Source: Streptomyces sp. OR43 (GTDB lineage Bacteria > Actinomycetota > Actinomycetes > Streptomycetales > Streptomycetaceae). Taken from it: a DNA stretch of 64,000 bases. Where the stretch lies: contig NZ_RDBK01000025.1 in NCBI RefSeq assembly GCF_008042275.1, positions 130,949 through 194,948 on the forward strand. The letters run 5' to 3'. This document shows positions 35,901-44,037 of this stretch, piece after piece. The stretch's first letter is position 1; every line of letters begins with the position of its first letter. The position numbers were made by a program, and so were the translations under genes. The notes below the pieces were generated by a model. That model ran no database searches. It saw nothing but the letters and a program-made list of their open reading frames with translations, and was not told where the DNA came from.

Positions 35901-36305
35901 CCGCAGGGAGCGCCCCAGTTCGAGCTCGTCGGAGAGCGCCTTCTCCTCGGGGACCCGTACCGGCATGGCCTTGCGGGAGCCGCGGCCGGAGGGTGCGGGG
36001 AGCGGCTCCGGCACCGGAGGCGGTTGCCGGGCCGCCGCGTACAGGGACGGGGCGGTCAGGTCCGGCAGATCCGCGTCGTCGGGTTCCGGGCCGGGCCGCT
36101 TGAGGGATACCCGGTCCGGTCCTGGGCCGGGTCCGACGGCGGGCGGACGTGTCTCGGGCCGCTCCCGGTGAAGGGGCGCGCCGGGGCCGGCGGGCAGGCT
36201 GCGGGCCAGCCACAGCACGTCCAGGAGCTGATCCGCGTCCAGGTCGTGGCCGCAGGCCGACAGCACCCGCAGCGCCTCGGCCAGCCGTGCCCCGCCGCCG
36301 GCCAT
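32958..36305 (-). CDS. SAV_2336-like protein: vWA, pseudokinase and degenerate SIMIBI/MinD-like domains
   Basis: A 1115-aa multidomain protein, last in a four-gene operon. After a Pro-rich start, residues about 176-345 are vWA-like ('LNLVLLVDDGMSMLLWHRLG', 'TLLLVVSDGMGAAWRSG'), as in SAV_2336-related proteins. Residues about 560-800 resemble a protein kinase, with the C-lobe ending 'RCLDASPARRPSASEVAEVL', but the catalytic HRD is missing ('CHINGLVPADFGADGVYVL'), so it is a likely pseudokinase. Residues about 868-1110 look like a MinD/ParA fold whose P-loop is replaced by 'LVGPYHYSGRATTTMVLG', lacking the usual lysine pair. It starts one base after the MoxR stop. The role is likely scaffold or effector recruiter in a vWA-MoxR conflict system. 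Confidence 0.75.
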   Translation of the reverse strand: MAGGGARLAEALRVLSACGHDLDADQLLDVLWLARSLPAGPGAPLHRERPETRPPAVGPGPGPDRVSLKRPGPEPDDADLPDLTAPSLYAAARQPPPVPEPLPAPSGRGSRKAMPVRVPEEKALSDELELGRSLRPLRRRRDSRHRTEIDEELTAAEFAQTGLVDVVQRPVRERWLNLVLLVDDGMSMLLWHRLGAELRTLLERLGAFSTTRVLGLDTTGARPGLHARPFRSDGPGLPLSTVNDPSGRTLLLVVSDGMGAAWRSGAMHDLLADRAARGPVAVLHTLPSQMWEASGISAELWQATTRRIGGANSSWRIVDPVLPPGIARFAGIPVPVLAPDPASLGDWARLLASPGTTIELPLLVRPGPYEAVAPARDAGSTQHFRDAATPEAYRLAAHLAAVSPLSVPVMRLVQTAVPWRAGTSHLAEVFLGGLLRPHPAPVPGPLPAKHRVFDFSEESKAVLLDAIPPAELLRTSRRIGRRLDELAGHSPDFPAWLSHPDGSARLPGSHQPFTSVERRLLTRFGVSFGERSPGPGPAPEREVPDADSWGSLLPEDPERIGAFVLHGRRRGRRTVVYQGFDAQHNEAAVRVPRPDLPPETGRLIEVEAEALARLQGQYAPTLLATGTLGSTPWLAMTTIAEPSARDAQPLRLDEIFSQALAESVAPFDTLRGLLISFHLANALALCHINGLVPADFGADGVYVLRRTVMLANLSDCAVDGEYLEPGPLPTREDNVRSLGGLLQLISSKAGWEMPNMPEGMHRWQGDTWEQLRRLVLRCLDASPARRPSASEVAEVLGTYIARTRPQREDAGTLPPPAAARRPAPAPLHLPPRDEASPSGGPGPRLARFGSARRAAEGRLERLRVPMSHGRRLALVGPYHYSGRATTTMVLGSLLAAVRGEPVLALDAALSVGGLDPFLVNRSRAVLRNVAELPRSASYEEVRACTTRLPSGLEVLAHHRGHISPNPRHAQDYVQVLARTAPYYSFVLSDWAPLHLNQPADVLLDNADALIVCSSTTEVSLNAAVQALAGMRETGRAHLADRAIVVVSEVDSRRGRRLPADLADRLRIDAAHVVPVPFDSALQSSTWNLGRLRPATTEAFLNLAELVLPPAGEPPS

Positions 36306-36306
36306 G

Positions 36307-37257
36307 TCACATCGCCCCGGTCAGCTGGTGGAGTACGGCGTCCAGCAGGCCCTCCGCGTCCAGGTCGACCCCGCCGGTGCGCAGGAACACGGCATTGAGC
36401 AGCTGGTCGGTGGCCAGCTCTCCGGGGGCCCGGCGGCGCAGGAACGTCTCGATGAGGTCGTCGGCCGCCCCGAGGGCCGCATCCCCGAGGTGGGCGGCGA
36501 CGATGGCCCGCAGCCGCTCCTCGTCGGGCACGGGCAGGTCGAGCCGTACGCAGCGGCGCAGGAACGCGGGCGGGAAGTCGCGCTCACCGTTGCTGGTGAT
36601 GACGACGACCGGGAACTCCGCGCACTGGACGACACCTTGGTGCACCCGGACCGTCCCCCGGTGGTCGAGGGTCTGCACCTCCACATCGGCCATGTCCTCG
36701 GGGAGCCGGGTCAGCTCCGGAATGTCGTAGACGCCCTCCTCGAAGACCGTCAGCAGATCGTTGGGCAGATCGACGTCACCCTTGTCCATCTCGTCGATGA
36801 GCAGCGCCCGGGGAGTCGCGGACGGCACCAGGGCGGTGCCGAGCGGGCCCAGCCGTACGAACGTGCCGATGGACGGCTCGCGTTCGCCGCGGTCCCGGCT
36901 CAGAGTCGTCTCGCGCAGCCGGCCGATCGCGTCGTACTGGTAGAGGGCGTCCTTCACCGTGGACCGGCTGTTGACCGGCCAGCGCAGCAGCTCGCCCAGC
37001 CGGAGCTCATGGGCGACCGCGTGCGCGAGCGAGGACTTCCCGGTGCCGGCCGGCCCGGTCACCAGGAGCGGCCGGCGCAGGTGCAGGGCCGCGTTCACGA
37101 TGTTCGCGTGCTGTTCCTCGATCACGTAGGGCATGCCGGGATGGACTGCCCGGCCCGGAGTGAACCGGCGCCAGGGCGGGGCCGGAGGCAGGGACACGGC
37201 CCGGGGTTCCCCGTCGCCGCGGAAGAGGCGCCAGTCGGCCTCTGGAGCGGATGTCAT
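36307..37257 (-). CDS. MoxR-type AAA+ ATPase
   Basis: A 316-aa MoxR/RavA-like AAA+ ATPase. Walker A is 'LLVTGPAGTGKSSLAHAVAHE', Walker B 'ALLIDEMDKGDVDLPNDLL', sensor 1 'VVVITSNGERDFPPAFLRRC' with the arginine finger at its end. The MoxR insert contains 'FEEGVYDIPELTRLPED'. MoxR ATPases act with vWA proteins to remodel or activate partners. The ATG at 37257 overlaps the upstream protease gene's stop (ATGA), and its own stop is one base before the SAV_2336-like start. It is therefore the core of the operon. The long upstream frame is a shadow of the protease gene. Confidence 0.9.
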   Translation of the reverse strand: MTSAPEADWRLFRGDGEPRAVSLPPAPPWRRFTPGRAVHPGMPYVIEEQHANIVNAALHLRRPLLVTGPAGTGKSSLAHAVAHELRLGELLRWPVNSRSTVKDALYQYDAIGRLRETTLSRDRGEREPSIGTFVRLGPLGTALVPSATPRALLIDEMDKGDVDLPNDLLTVFEEGVYDIPELTRLPEDMADVEVQTLDHRGTVRVHQGVVQCAEFPVVVITSNGERDFPPAFLRRCVRLDLPVPDEERLRAIVAAHLGDAALGAADDLIETFLRRRAPGELATDQLLNAVFLRTGGVDLDAEGLLDAVLHQLTGAM

Positions 37258-39419
37258 GCGCTCTCCTGTGGTTCGGTCAGGTGCAGCCGGGGCACGGTGC
37301 GGTCGGCGTCCGCCCAGGCGAGGACCGGACGGCCGGGAAACTCGGGCGGGCTCGCCTGGGCGTTCGCCCGGTAGTCGCGTACGCCGTCGGGCAACTCCCG
37401 GGTGGCGACGGCCGCCATGTGCTGCGCGAGGTGCGAGGCCCCGTCCCGGCCGCGGTCCCACACCACTACGGGAATGCCCAGAGCGAGACACGTCTGCACG
37501 ATGCCGTCCCGCGGTCCGGGCGGTACGTCCACACAGACGCGCACCGTGTCGAGTTGGTTGACGAGTTTGAAGTAGAGGGCATCGGGGTCCATCGACTCCG
37601 AGACGACCAGGGTCTTCCCCGAATCCAGCCGGCTCCACCGTCGGCGCCAGTGGGAAATGAACCTCCCGTGCCGGCGCAGCAGTTCGGGGCAGTGTACGAC
37701 CAGGGGGAACTCCACACCGAGCACACCCGGCACGATCTCGCCGGGATCGTGCGCCGCCCACTCGTCGACCGGGAGGTTGAGGCTCGCGCGGTCGACGAGC
37801 ACCTCGACCAGGGGCGGCCGCTCGTCGTCGGCCGGCGGCGTCAGGGAGTCGAGGACGCGCAGCACTTCGCGCGCCCCGTCCGTCGCCGAATAGGTCATGA
37901 GGCTGTCCGTGGAGACCTGGCGGGGCCCCGCTCCCTCGTCGCACCAGATCCGCAGCCGGTGGCGGCCCCGCTCGGCACTCGTCACCTGGACCAGGACCCG
38001 CATGCGCGCGGAGCGGTCACGAACCGAGCGGCCCCAGGCCTGGGCGTCCGACCGGCGCTCGCCCAGGGCCGGCCGGGCTATCCCGAGGCGCTGGGCGATC
38101 CCGTCGGCCCACATGCGCAGTTCCGCCCGCTTCGCCGGGGGACAGAGCACGCCGACGTACTCCAGGACGCGCAGCAGCGCCGGGACCCTGCGCTCCCCGC
38201 TCGTGGAGTGACCGTCCCCGGGCAGTGCCTCGAGCCGGTTCAAAAGCGCGTCCAGCGACTCCCCGCCGGGGAAGGCCGGCACATGGGGCACCGCGGCCCG
38301 TGCGGCCTCGGGAATCCGCGCCAGTACGTCGCGGTCCGTGGCCCGCAGGTGCCTGAGCAGTGCCGCGTACTCCTGCGGTGTCAGCAGCCGCGGGACGTCG
38401 CTGAGGGAACCCGCGGCCAGTACGCGGTCGGCGCGAGCCGGGTCGCTGGAGCGCCGCAGGATTCCCGAGAAGGCGGCGAGGGCCCGCGGGTGCGTGAGCA
38501 CGAACAGGGCGAACTCCTCGGGCGAGGGCGGGGTCACGTCGCTTCCCCAGCCGACACCGCAGGCCTGGGCCAGCCGCTTGGCACAGTCCGAGCGCTCGCT
38601 CGGCGAGTACAGCATGTCCCCGATGGCCTCGGTCAGCAGCAGGAGCGCCGGATCCTCGGGTTCCGGAGCCTGCGGAGGCAGGACCCCGTGCAGGCCCACG
38701 GCGTCCAGTTCGCTCCTGACGCGCTGCCAGGGGATCGCCCAGCTGCGCCGCACGAGGTGCTGCGGGCTGTGCGGAAGGGGCAGCCCGGTGGCGCCGTCCC
38801 GGGGCGGCATGAAATGCGCCACGACCAGTCCGACGACCGCCTGTTCACGCCGGCACCACAGCGGACCCCCGCTGTATCCCGGGCCGACCGCCATGCCGGT
38901 CGCCTCGCCGTCCAGATAGCCCATCGAGGGGTGGAGCGAGGCGACGGTGAGCCGGGCCAGCGTCGCGTCCTCGCCGCTGCCGTGCCAGGCGCTCAGTTTT
39001 TGCTCGGTCGACATGTCGGCACGGTCGGGAGCGGCGGGCAGACCACCGGCCGGCCCGTCGACGCGTAACACGGCCAGGTCGCCGAGCCACTCGTTGTCCC
39101 CCTCGAGCACCGCGCCGCCGTCCCTGGCCCGCGGGGCGACCCAGTGGAGCAGGCGCGCGGAGTACGTCTCCGAGCCGCCGTACCGGTCCGCGTACGCACC
39201 GCGCACCACGACGGAGATCTCCTCCAGCCTCGGGGGCCGGGCTTCGAACATCGGTCGGCCGAGTGCGTCATTGACGACGTGTGCGCAGGTCAGGACCGTG
39301 TCGGGGCCAAGGATGAAGCCCGCGCCCGCCAGACCCCCGTCATCGGCGCGCCGCACCGTCACCACGAGGCGGGAGGGATCGTCGTGGTGCCAGCCGCCCG
39401 TGGCTCCGAACCACCCCAT
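37254..39419 (-). CDS. trypsin-like peptidase fused to a vWA-MoxR-associated (VMAP-C-like) domain
   Basis: A 721-aa protein. Residues about 15-240 are a chymotrypsin-fold peptidase with the triad in 'LTCAHVV' (His47), 'LGDLAVLRV' (Asp114) and 'GYSGGPLW' (Ser183). The usual GDSGGP Asp is Tyr. No signal peptide is seen, so it acts in the cytoplasm. A helical middle (about 265-420) precedes a C-terminal domain (about 450-720, 'LRIWCDEGAGPRQVSTDSLM', 'VEVLVDRASLNLPVDEW', 'PVVVWDRGRDGASHLAQ') that I assign to the VMAP-C type of vWA-MoxR-associated proteins. Codon 118 is a rare TTA. An ATGA overlap couples it to the MoxR gene. Confidence 0.8.
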   Translation of the reverse strand: MGWFGATGGWHHDDPSRLVVTVRRADDGGLAGAGFILGPDTVLTCAHVVNDALGRPMFEARPPRLEEISVVVRGAYADRYGGSETYSARLLHWVAPRARDGGAVLEGDNEWLGDLAVLRVDGPAGGLPAAPDRADMSTEQKLSAWHGSGEDATLARLTVASLHPSMGYLDGEATGMAVGPGYSGGPLWCRREQAVVGLVVAHFMPPRDGATGLPLPHSPQHLVRRSWAIPWQRVRSELDAVGLHGVLPPQAPEPEDPALLLLTEAIGDMLYSPSERSDCAKRLAQACGVGWGSDVTPPSPEEFALFVLTHPRALAAFSGILRRSSDPARADRVLAAGSLSDVPRLLTPQEYAALLRHLRATDRDVLARIPEAARAAVPHVPAFPGGESLDALLNRLEALPGDGHSTSGERRVPALLRVLEYVGVLCPPAKRAELRMWADGIAQRLGIARPALGERRSDAQAWGRSVRDRSARMRVLVQVTSAERGRHRLRIWCDEGAGPRQVSTDSLMTYSATDGAREVLRVLDSLTPPADDERPPLVEVLVDRASLNLPVDEWAAHDPGEIVPGVLGVEFPLVVHCPELLRRHGRFISHWRRRWSRLDSGKTLVVSESMDPDALYFKLVNQLDTVRVCVDVPPGPRDGIVQTCLALGIPVVVWDRGRDGASHLAQHMAAVATRELPDGVRDYRANAQASPPEFPGRPVLAWADADRTVPRLHLTEPQESA

Positions 39420-39427
39420 GCCTTACT

Positions 39428-39847
39428 TCACTCGGAGGCCGGCGGTGCGCCGGCCCCCTGGGACGGCACCGGCCGCCAGCTGGCGGTGACCGTGAGGTGG
39501 GCCTGGCCGTTGCCGCCCACGATGCCCAGCTTGAGGTCCTGTCCGATCTGGACACCGAACGTCACGCTCAGCTCGGTGGGCGGCTCCGGCGTGGCGACCA
39601 CGGCGTCGTGGACCTCCTGGAGCAGCGGGCCGACGGGCTTCAGCGCGCCCCGCAGGGCCCCGACCGCGAAACTGGCGACGGACCGGCCCCCGGCAGCCAC
39701 GGGGACGGCCCGCCCCATGCCCTCGGGAAGGTCGCCGTCCCGCTGCTGAGCGGGCGCCGCGGGAGCGGCCCCGGGCGCGGGTGCGAGCAGGAAGCGGACG
39801 GGCGTGCCGTCGTCGAGTTCGATGTCAGGTGTAGTGGACACGACCAC
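39428..39847 (-). CDS. trypsin-co-occurring domain protein (CU044_2847/trypco1-like)
   Basis: A small protein, 139 aa from a GTG at 39847. A GTG at 39841 and a TTG at 39889 are alternatives, and none has a strong ribosome site. It begins 'PDIELDDGTPVRFLL' and ends 'LSVTFGVQIGQDLKLGI' plus 'HLTVTASWRPV', the beta-rich pattern of the CU044_2847/trypco1 domain that travels with cytosolic trypsin-like peptidases. A helix 'LKPVGPLLQEVHDAVVA' lies between. It is the first gene of the operon, eight bases before the peptidase gene. Its likely role is to dock onto or regulate the peptidase. Confidence 0.7.
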   Translation of the reverse strand: MVVSTTPDIELDDGTPVRFLLAPAPGAAPAAPAQQRDGDLPEGMGRAVPVAAGGRSVASFAVGALRGALKPVGPLLQEVHDAVVATPEPPTELSVTFGVQIGQDLKLGIVGGNGQAHLTVTASWRPVPSQGAGAPPASE

Positions 39848-39971
39848 ATTGTCGCCGGACCGGGGGCGCTGAAACGCTGGGCCGGTCAACTCGGTTATGA
39901 GATCGACGCATTGGGCCGGAAACGGCGCCCGGACCGGTGAGGTGTCGCGGCGCCGGACGCCGGCACGGCCC

Positions 39972-40604
39972 TCAGAGCCAGCCCTGCTGCCGGGCCGCCC
40001 GGACCGCCTCCATCCGGTTGCGGGTGCCGGTCTTTCCGATCGCGGCGGACAGGTAGTTGCGGACGGTCGACTCCGACAGATGCAGCTTCACCGCGATGTC
40101 CGCGACCGTCGCCCCGTCCACCGAGGCGACCAGCGCGTCCCGCTCCCGCGCGGTCAGCGGACTCGGCCCGGCGCTCAGCGCCGCGGCGGCCAGGGCCGGG
40201 TCGATGACGGTCTCCCCGGTCAGCACCCGGCGGATCGCCGACGCGAGCTCCTCGACGGGGCCGTCCTTCACCAGGAACCCCGCCGCCCCCGCCTCCATCG
40301 CGCGCCGCAGATAGCCCGGCCGGCCGAACGTGGTGAGGATCAGCACCCGGCAGTCCGGCACCTCCTCGCGCAGATCGGCGGCCGCGTCCAGCCCGCTGCG
40401 GCCCGGGAGCTCGATGTCCAGGAGCGCCACATCGGGCCGCGACGTCAGTGCGGCAGGCACGATCTCGTCGCCCGCGCCCACCTGGGCGACCACCTCGATA
40501 TCGGGTTCCAGCCCGAGCAGCAGGGCGAGCGCGCCGCGCATCATGCCCTGGTCCTCGGCGAGCAGTACCCGCACGGACTTGGTCGGCCGGTGATCCTGCG
40601 GCAT
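39972..40604 (-). CDS. DesR-like NarL/LuxR-family response regulator (orphan here)
   Basis: A 210-aa response regulator. The receiver has 'RVLLAEDQGMMRGALALLL', the phospho-acceptor in 'DVALLDIELPGRSGLDAA', the Thr in 'LILTTFGRPGYLRRAMEAG' and the Lys in 'GFLVKDG'. The C-terminal LuxR-type HTH reads 'LTARERDALVASVDGATVADI' and 'HLSESTVRNYLSAAIGKTG'. An ATG at 40604 or a GTG at 40613 may start it. The long upstream frame is discarded. No kinase is adjacent. A DesK-type kinase with an ABC exporter lies 9 kb away on the same strand and lacks its own regulator, so the two may belong together. Confidence 0.85.
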   Translation of the reverse strand: MPQDHRPTKSVRVLLAEDQGMMRGALALLLGLEPDIEVVAQVGAGDEIVPAALTSRPDVALLDIELPGRSGLDAAADLREEVPDCRVLILTTFGRPGYLRRAMEAGAAGFLVKDGPVEELASAIRRVLTGETVIDPALAAAALSAGPSPLTARERDALVASVDGATVADIAVKLHLSESTVRNYLSAAIGKTGTRNRMEAVRAARQQGWL

Positions 40605-40613
40605 CTCGTTCAC

Positions 40614-41063
40614 GGGGAGCAGCCTAACGACCTCGTGCCCCGCCCTACGCGGCGAGGATCCGGCAATCGCGCTTATCCCGGGGGTGTGCGTGTTCTGCTT
40701 CGCCAAGGACAAGCAGACCGCGCGGACGGCCGGGGAGTTCTGTCCCGGGCCATCAAAGTCATGCGCGGTGCCGAGGCCCTTTCCGCGTACGCCCCCATCA
40801 ACAAGTCGGAAAGGTTCCGTGCGAGAAGGCAAAGCTCCTGCGGATGCCTGCGCCGAAGCCCCTCACCGCGCGAACGGGGCAAAACTTCCAATATTGACAG
40901 TGTGGGATGGACGAACGACGTGGAAGCAGAGGCGCCCCTCGTTTTGACGGTTCGATCTGTGTCGCAAAATCGCCCTCTGTGTTTCGTGAGGCCATTAAGA
41001 TCCGCACGCAGTCAATTGAGTTGCGCCGGTCAATCTGTGCCATGGACCATCGGGGACAAGATC
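40614..41063. other. 450-bp gene-free stretch with AT-rich segments
   Basis: I see no gene here. Compared with the surroundings it is relatively AT-rich from about 40880 to 41040, with runs such as CAATATTGACAG and GCCATTAAGATCC. It contains TTGACA and TTTTGACG boxes, but no matching -10 could be fixed. It lies between the orphan response regulator and the first TIR gene and is the likely left edge of transferred DNA. Confidence 0.5.
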
Positions 41064-43898
41064 TTGGAACGCGACGCCTTCATCTCCTACAGCCATACCA
41101 GAGATGTACCGCTGGCAGAAGCCCTCCAGAAAGGGCTGCAGGGCATCCTGCGAACACCGTGGCTGCACCGTGCGGGAGCGAAGGTCTTCCGGGACACAAC
41201 CAGCCTCGCCGCCGGCCACGACCTGGGCGGGTCGATCAAGGCGGCGCTGGCTTCGTCCCGCTACTTCATCTGCCTGGCTTCCCCCGAAGCCGCGGAGTCG
41301 CGGTGGGTCCGCGAGGAGATCGAGTACTGGCGCACTAACCACGGCATGGAGAACTTCCTCATCGCGGTCAGTGAGGGCACCATCGTCTGGGATCCCGTCG
41401 CGGGTGACTTCGACTGGAACCGGACCAATGCCCTGCCTCCGGTGCTGCGCGGCGCCTTCGTCACCGAACCGCTATGGGTGGACCTCCGGCCGTTCCGCGA
41501 CGCCGACGACCGCTCCATGGCACCAGGCAGCCCGTTCCGCGACAGGGTGGCCAGCCTCGCCGCACCCTTGCACGGCCTGGCGAAAGACGCCTTGGACAGT
41601 GCTGACCTGCGTATGCAGCGTCGCGCCGTCCGCGTCCTCCGAAACTTCGTGGCCGCCCTCACTGTGGTATCACTGCTGGCCGTCGGCGCCGGTGTCTACG
41701 CCTGGCAGAAGCGCGGAGAGGCACTCGCCCGTGCCCGTACCTCCGCCTCGCAGGCGCTGGCGGCCCGCGCACTCGACACGGTCGCCCGGGACCCGCGCAA
41801 GGCCGCGCAGTTCGCGCTGTACGCCCACGAGGTCCAGCCCACGGGCGAGTCGGCGCAGGCGATGGCTCAGGCCGTCGTGGCCAACGGAAGCGTGACCCGG
41901 CACCTCCAGGCCGGAAACGAGAAGGTAGCCAACTTCCACGGAGTGGCGCACGTCAACGCGACCAAGGTTGCCGTCAGCCCGGACGGGAGCGTGCTGGCGT
42001 ACTACTCGGACTTCGATACCGATGCGTCCGGCGAGAAAACACACATCCACCTTTACGACATCGGTGCCGGCAAAGCGCTCCCGAACTTGGAAGGAGGGAG
42101 CTGGCCGCAGGACGGCGGCTGGATGCAGTTCAGTGCGGACGGGAAGTCGCTGGCGGTGGAGGGGCCCTACAACCGGATCGACATCTGGGACGTGGATGCT
42201 CGCCGACGGGTCCGGACCATCGTGACCGGAAAGGGAGAGGACCTGGCCGGCGCCTTCAAGCACCTTTGGGCGTTCTCCTTCTCCCGCGACGGACAACTTG
42301 TCGCCGCCGCGTTCTACACGCCCGACGAGCCCGAATACCGGTTCCATGTGGCCGTCTGGAATGCGAGGACCGGACGCCTGCTGAGCGACGAGACCGGCGG
42401 CACCGTGAATGTGGCCCTCGGTTTCGACGGTTCGGACAGCCTTCTTGCCCTCGACTCCCGGGTCGGTGCGGTCCGTGACTTCCGGCGGGGCGGTGCCTCC
42501 TGGAGCGCCTGGCGGAAGATCCCTGGCTTCCCCGTCGGTGAGAGAAGGCAGGTCACGCTCTCCCCAGACGGATCGAGGGCGTACGTCGGTGAGAAGCGCC
42601 AACTCTGGGATCTGATCGCGGGCCGGAAACTGGCCAGCACCGCCGAGCAGGACATCGGGGCGATTGTGGTGCCTGGCGCACAGGGCGAAGACGCCTACGC
42701 CGCCGCGGGCCGTAGGGTGGGTGTGTACGACGCGGCTCTGCGCCGTACACGTGTCCTCGGCTCCTTCACCTGGCCGGTGTCGAGCGTCTCCGCCTCCTCG
42801 GACGGACAGTGGGTGGCCGCCGGCTCAGGGGACGGCGCCGTCTCCCTCTTCTCAGCCACCAACCTCCGGTTGGGCGTCCCGCTCCAGAACAAACCGCGCG
42901 TCAAGCCCGCCGAACTGGCCGCAGACGATCGCACGGCCTCCCGCACCACGGGATCCGGAACACAGGTGTGGTCCGTCACCGCCGACGGAGTCCGGGAGCT
43001 CGGGCGTCTGCCCCTGCGACTCGTGAGACGATCCCTGCGCCAGGACACCGTCATCGCCTCCCCGAACGGCACCCGTGCGGTGGTGGCCCAAGAGGGCGCG
43101 GTGTCGCTCTGGGATCTGCGCGACGGGAGCCGGACAGGTCGGACGGCGACACTCGACGGCGCGTTCGTGCCCGTGACCTTTCTGCCTGACGGCGACCACG
43201 TGGTCGGAACGACCGACGACGCGGTGCAGGTGGTCGACACCCGGGCGTGGCAGGTCGTCCAGTCCGTACCGTTCGCCCGAGAGGACGTCGATATGGCCAT
43301 CTCTACCAGTCTGGACCGTACGACCCTGGCCCTCGTTCACAACACCGAACTGACGGTATGGAAGTGGACCGTCGAGAAGAATTACCGCCAGGTACGCAAG
43401 GTCCCCATCGAACCCGTCTGGACCATGTACGGGCACCAGGTCGTGGTCAGTGCAAAGGGGGAGAGAGCCGCTGTGATCAACTTCGACGGTCTCATCTCCG
43501 TGCTCGACGTGGACACGGGAGAGTTCGTACCCGGCACGACCGCGTCGAGCGGCATGACGGATCTCGCTTTCAGCAGCGACACGTCCCTCCTCGTCCAGCC
43601 CACCGGTTCAGCTGCGGAGCGGGGCCTGCAGTTCTGGGACGCGGCCACCCTCGAGTCCCGAGGCTCCTGGACGCTTCCGAGTCAGGAGTCCGGTCAGGAC
43701 ACCACGGTCGCACGTCTGCTGGCCGGCGAGGACGGCACCGTGACCACGTTCGACACGGACGGCGGCTTGGTGCGTCGCACCATGGACGTGGCTGCCTGGC
43801 AGAGGACCCTCTGCGATCTGGCGTCCAGCGCGCTCCCGCAGGCGGAGTACGACCGGTACCTGAGTGGTCTGGACGTGGACGCCCCCTGCCCTCGATGA
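41064..43898 (+). CDS. TIR-domain protein with transmembrane helix and beta-propeller
   Basis: A 944-aa protein. Residues 1-145 are a TIR domain: 'ERDAFISYSHTRDVPLAEAL', 'AGAKVFRDTTSLAAGHDLGG', 'YFICLASPEAAESRWVREEIE'. The Trp81-x3-Glu85 pair fits the catalytic glutamate of TIR NADases. A single transmembrane helix occupies about 194-214 ('NFVAALTVVSLLAVGAGVYAW'). The remaining 700 residues are degenerate WD40-like blades ('VAVSPDGSVLAYYSD', 'LSPDGSRAYVGEKRQLWD'). I chose the TTG at 41064 because GGGGA lies upstream and the protein then starts right at the TIR domain. A GTG at 41037 is the alternative. The likely role is sensing outside or at the membrane with a cytoplasmic NAD-cleaving or scaffolding TIR. 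Confidence 0.85.
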   Translation: MERDAFISYSHTRDVPLAEALQKGLQGILRTPWLHRAGAKVFRDTTSLAAGHDLGGSIKAALASSRYFICLASPEAAESRWVREEIEYWRTNHGMENFLIAVSEGTIVWDPVAGDFDWNRTNALPPVLRGAFVTEPLWVDLRPFRDADDRSMAPGSPFRDRVASLAAPLHGLAKDALDSADLRMQRRAVRVLRNFVAALTVVSLLAVGAGVYAWQKRGEALARARTSASQALAARALDTVARDPRKAAQFALYAHEVQPTGESAQAMAQAVVANGSVTRHLQAGNEKVANFHGVAHVNATKVAVSPDGSVLAYYSDFDTDASGEKTHIHLYDIGAGKALPNLEGGSWPQDGGWMQFSADGKSLAVEGPYNRIDIWDVDARRRVRTIVTGKGEDLAGAFKHLWAFSFSRDGQLVAAAFYTPDEPEYRFHVAVWNARTGRLLSDETGGTVNVALGFDGSDSLLALDSRVGAVRDFRRGGASWSAWRKIPGFPVGERRQVTLSPDGSRAYVGEKRQLWDLIAGRKLASTAEQDIGAIVVPGAQGEDAYAAAGRRVGVYDAALRRTRVLGSFTWPVSSVSASSDGQWVAAGSGDGAVSLFSATNLRLGVPLQNKPRVKPAELAADDRTASRTTGSGTQVWSVTADGVRELGRLPLRLVRRSLRQDTVIASPNGTRAVVAQEGAVSLWDLRDGSRTGRTATLDGAFVPVTFLPDGDHVVGTTDDAVQVVDTRAWQVVQSVPFAREDVDMAISTSLDRTTLALVHNTELTVWKWTVEKNYRQVRKVPIEPVWTMYGHQVVVSAKGERAAVINFDGLISVLDVDTGEFVPGTTASSGMTDLAFSSDTSLLVQPTGSAAERGLQFWDAATLESRGSWTLPSQESGQDTTVARLLAGEDGTVTTFDTDGGLVRRTMDVAAWQRTLCDLASSALPQAEYDRYLSGLDVDAPCPR

Positions 43899-44037
43899 GG
43901 GAGGTCTTGAAGGTCTTGTTCCGGCCATTCGCCCGGTCGGGACGCGAGGCGGCGGCATCTCCGTTGCTCCTCGGGGCCGTTGGGGCGGTCGCCTGACCTC
44001 GGGCTGTGCCGACCGGCCGCGCTGCCGTCCCGCTCGC

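Noticed and set aside
39897-41063. The upstream 389 codons of the frame containing the first TIR gene
   Set aside because: They run antisense to the response regulator and through the AT-rich spacer, have no ribosome site, and lack protein-like composition. The real gene starts at 41064 or 41037.
40614-41063. tRNA gene or attachment site at the left edge of the conflict block
   Set aside because: No cloverleaf, CCA end or direct repeat matching the right edge could be found by eye.
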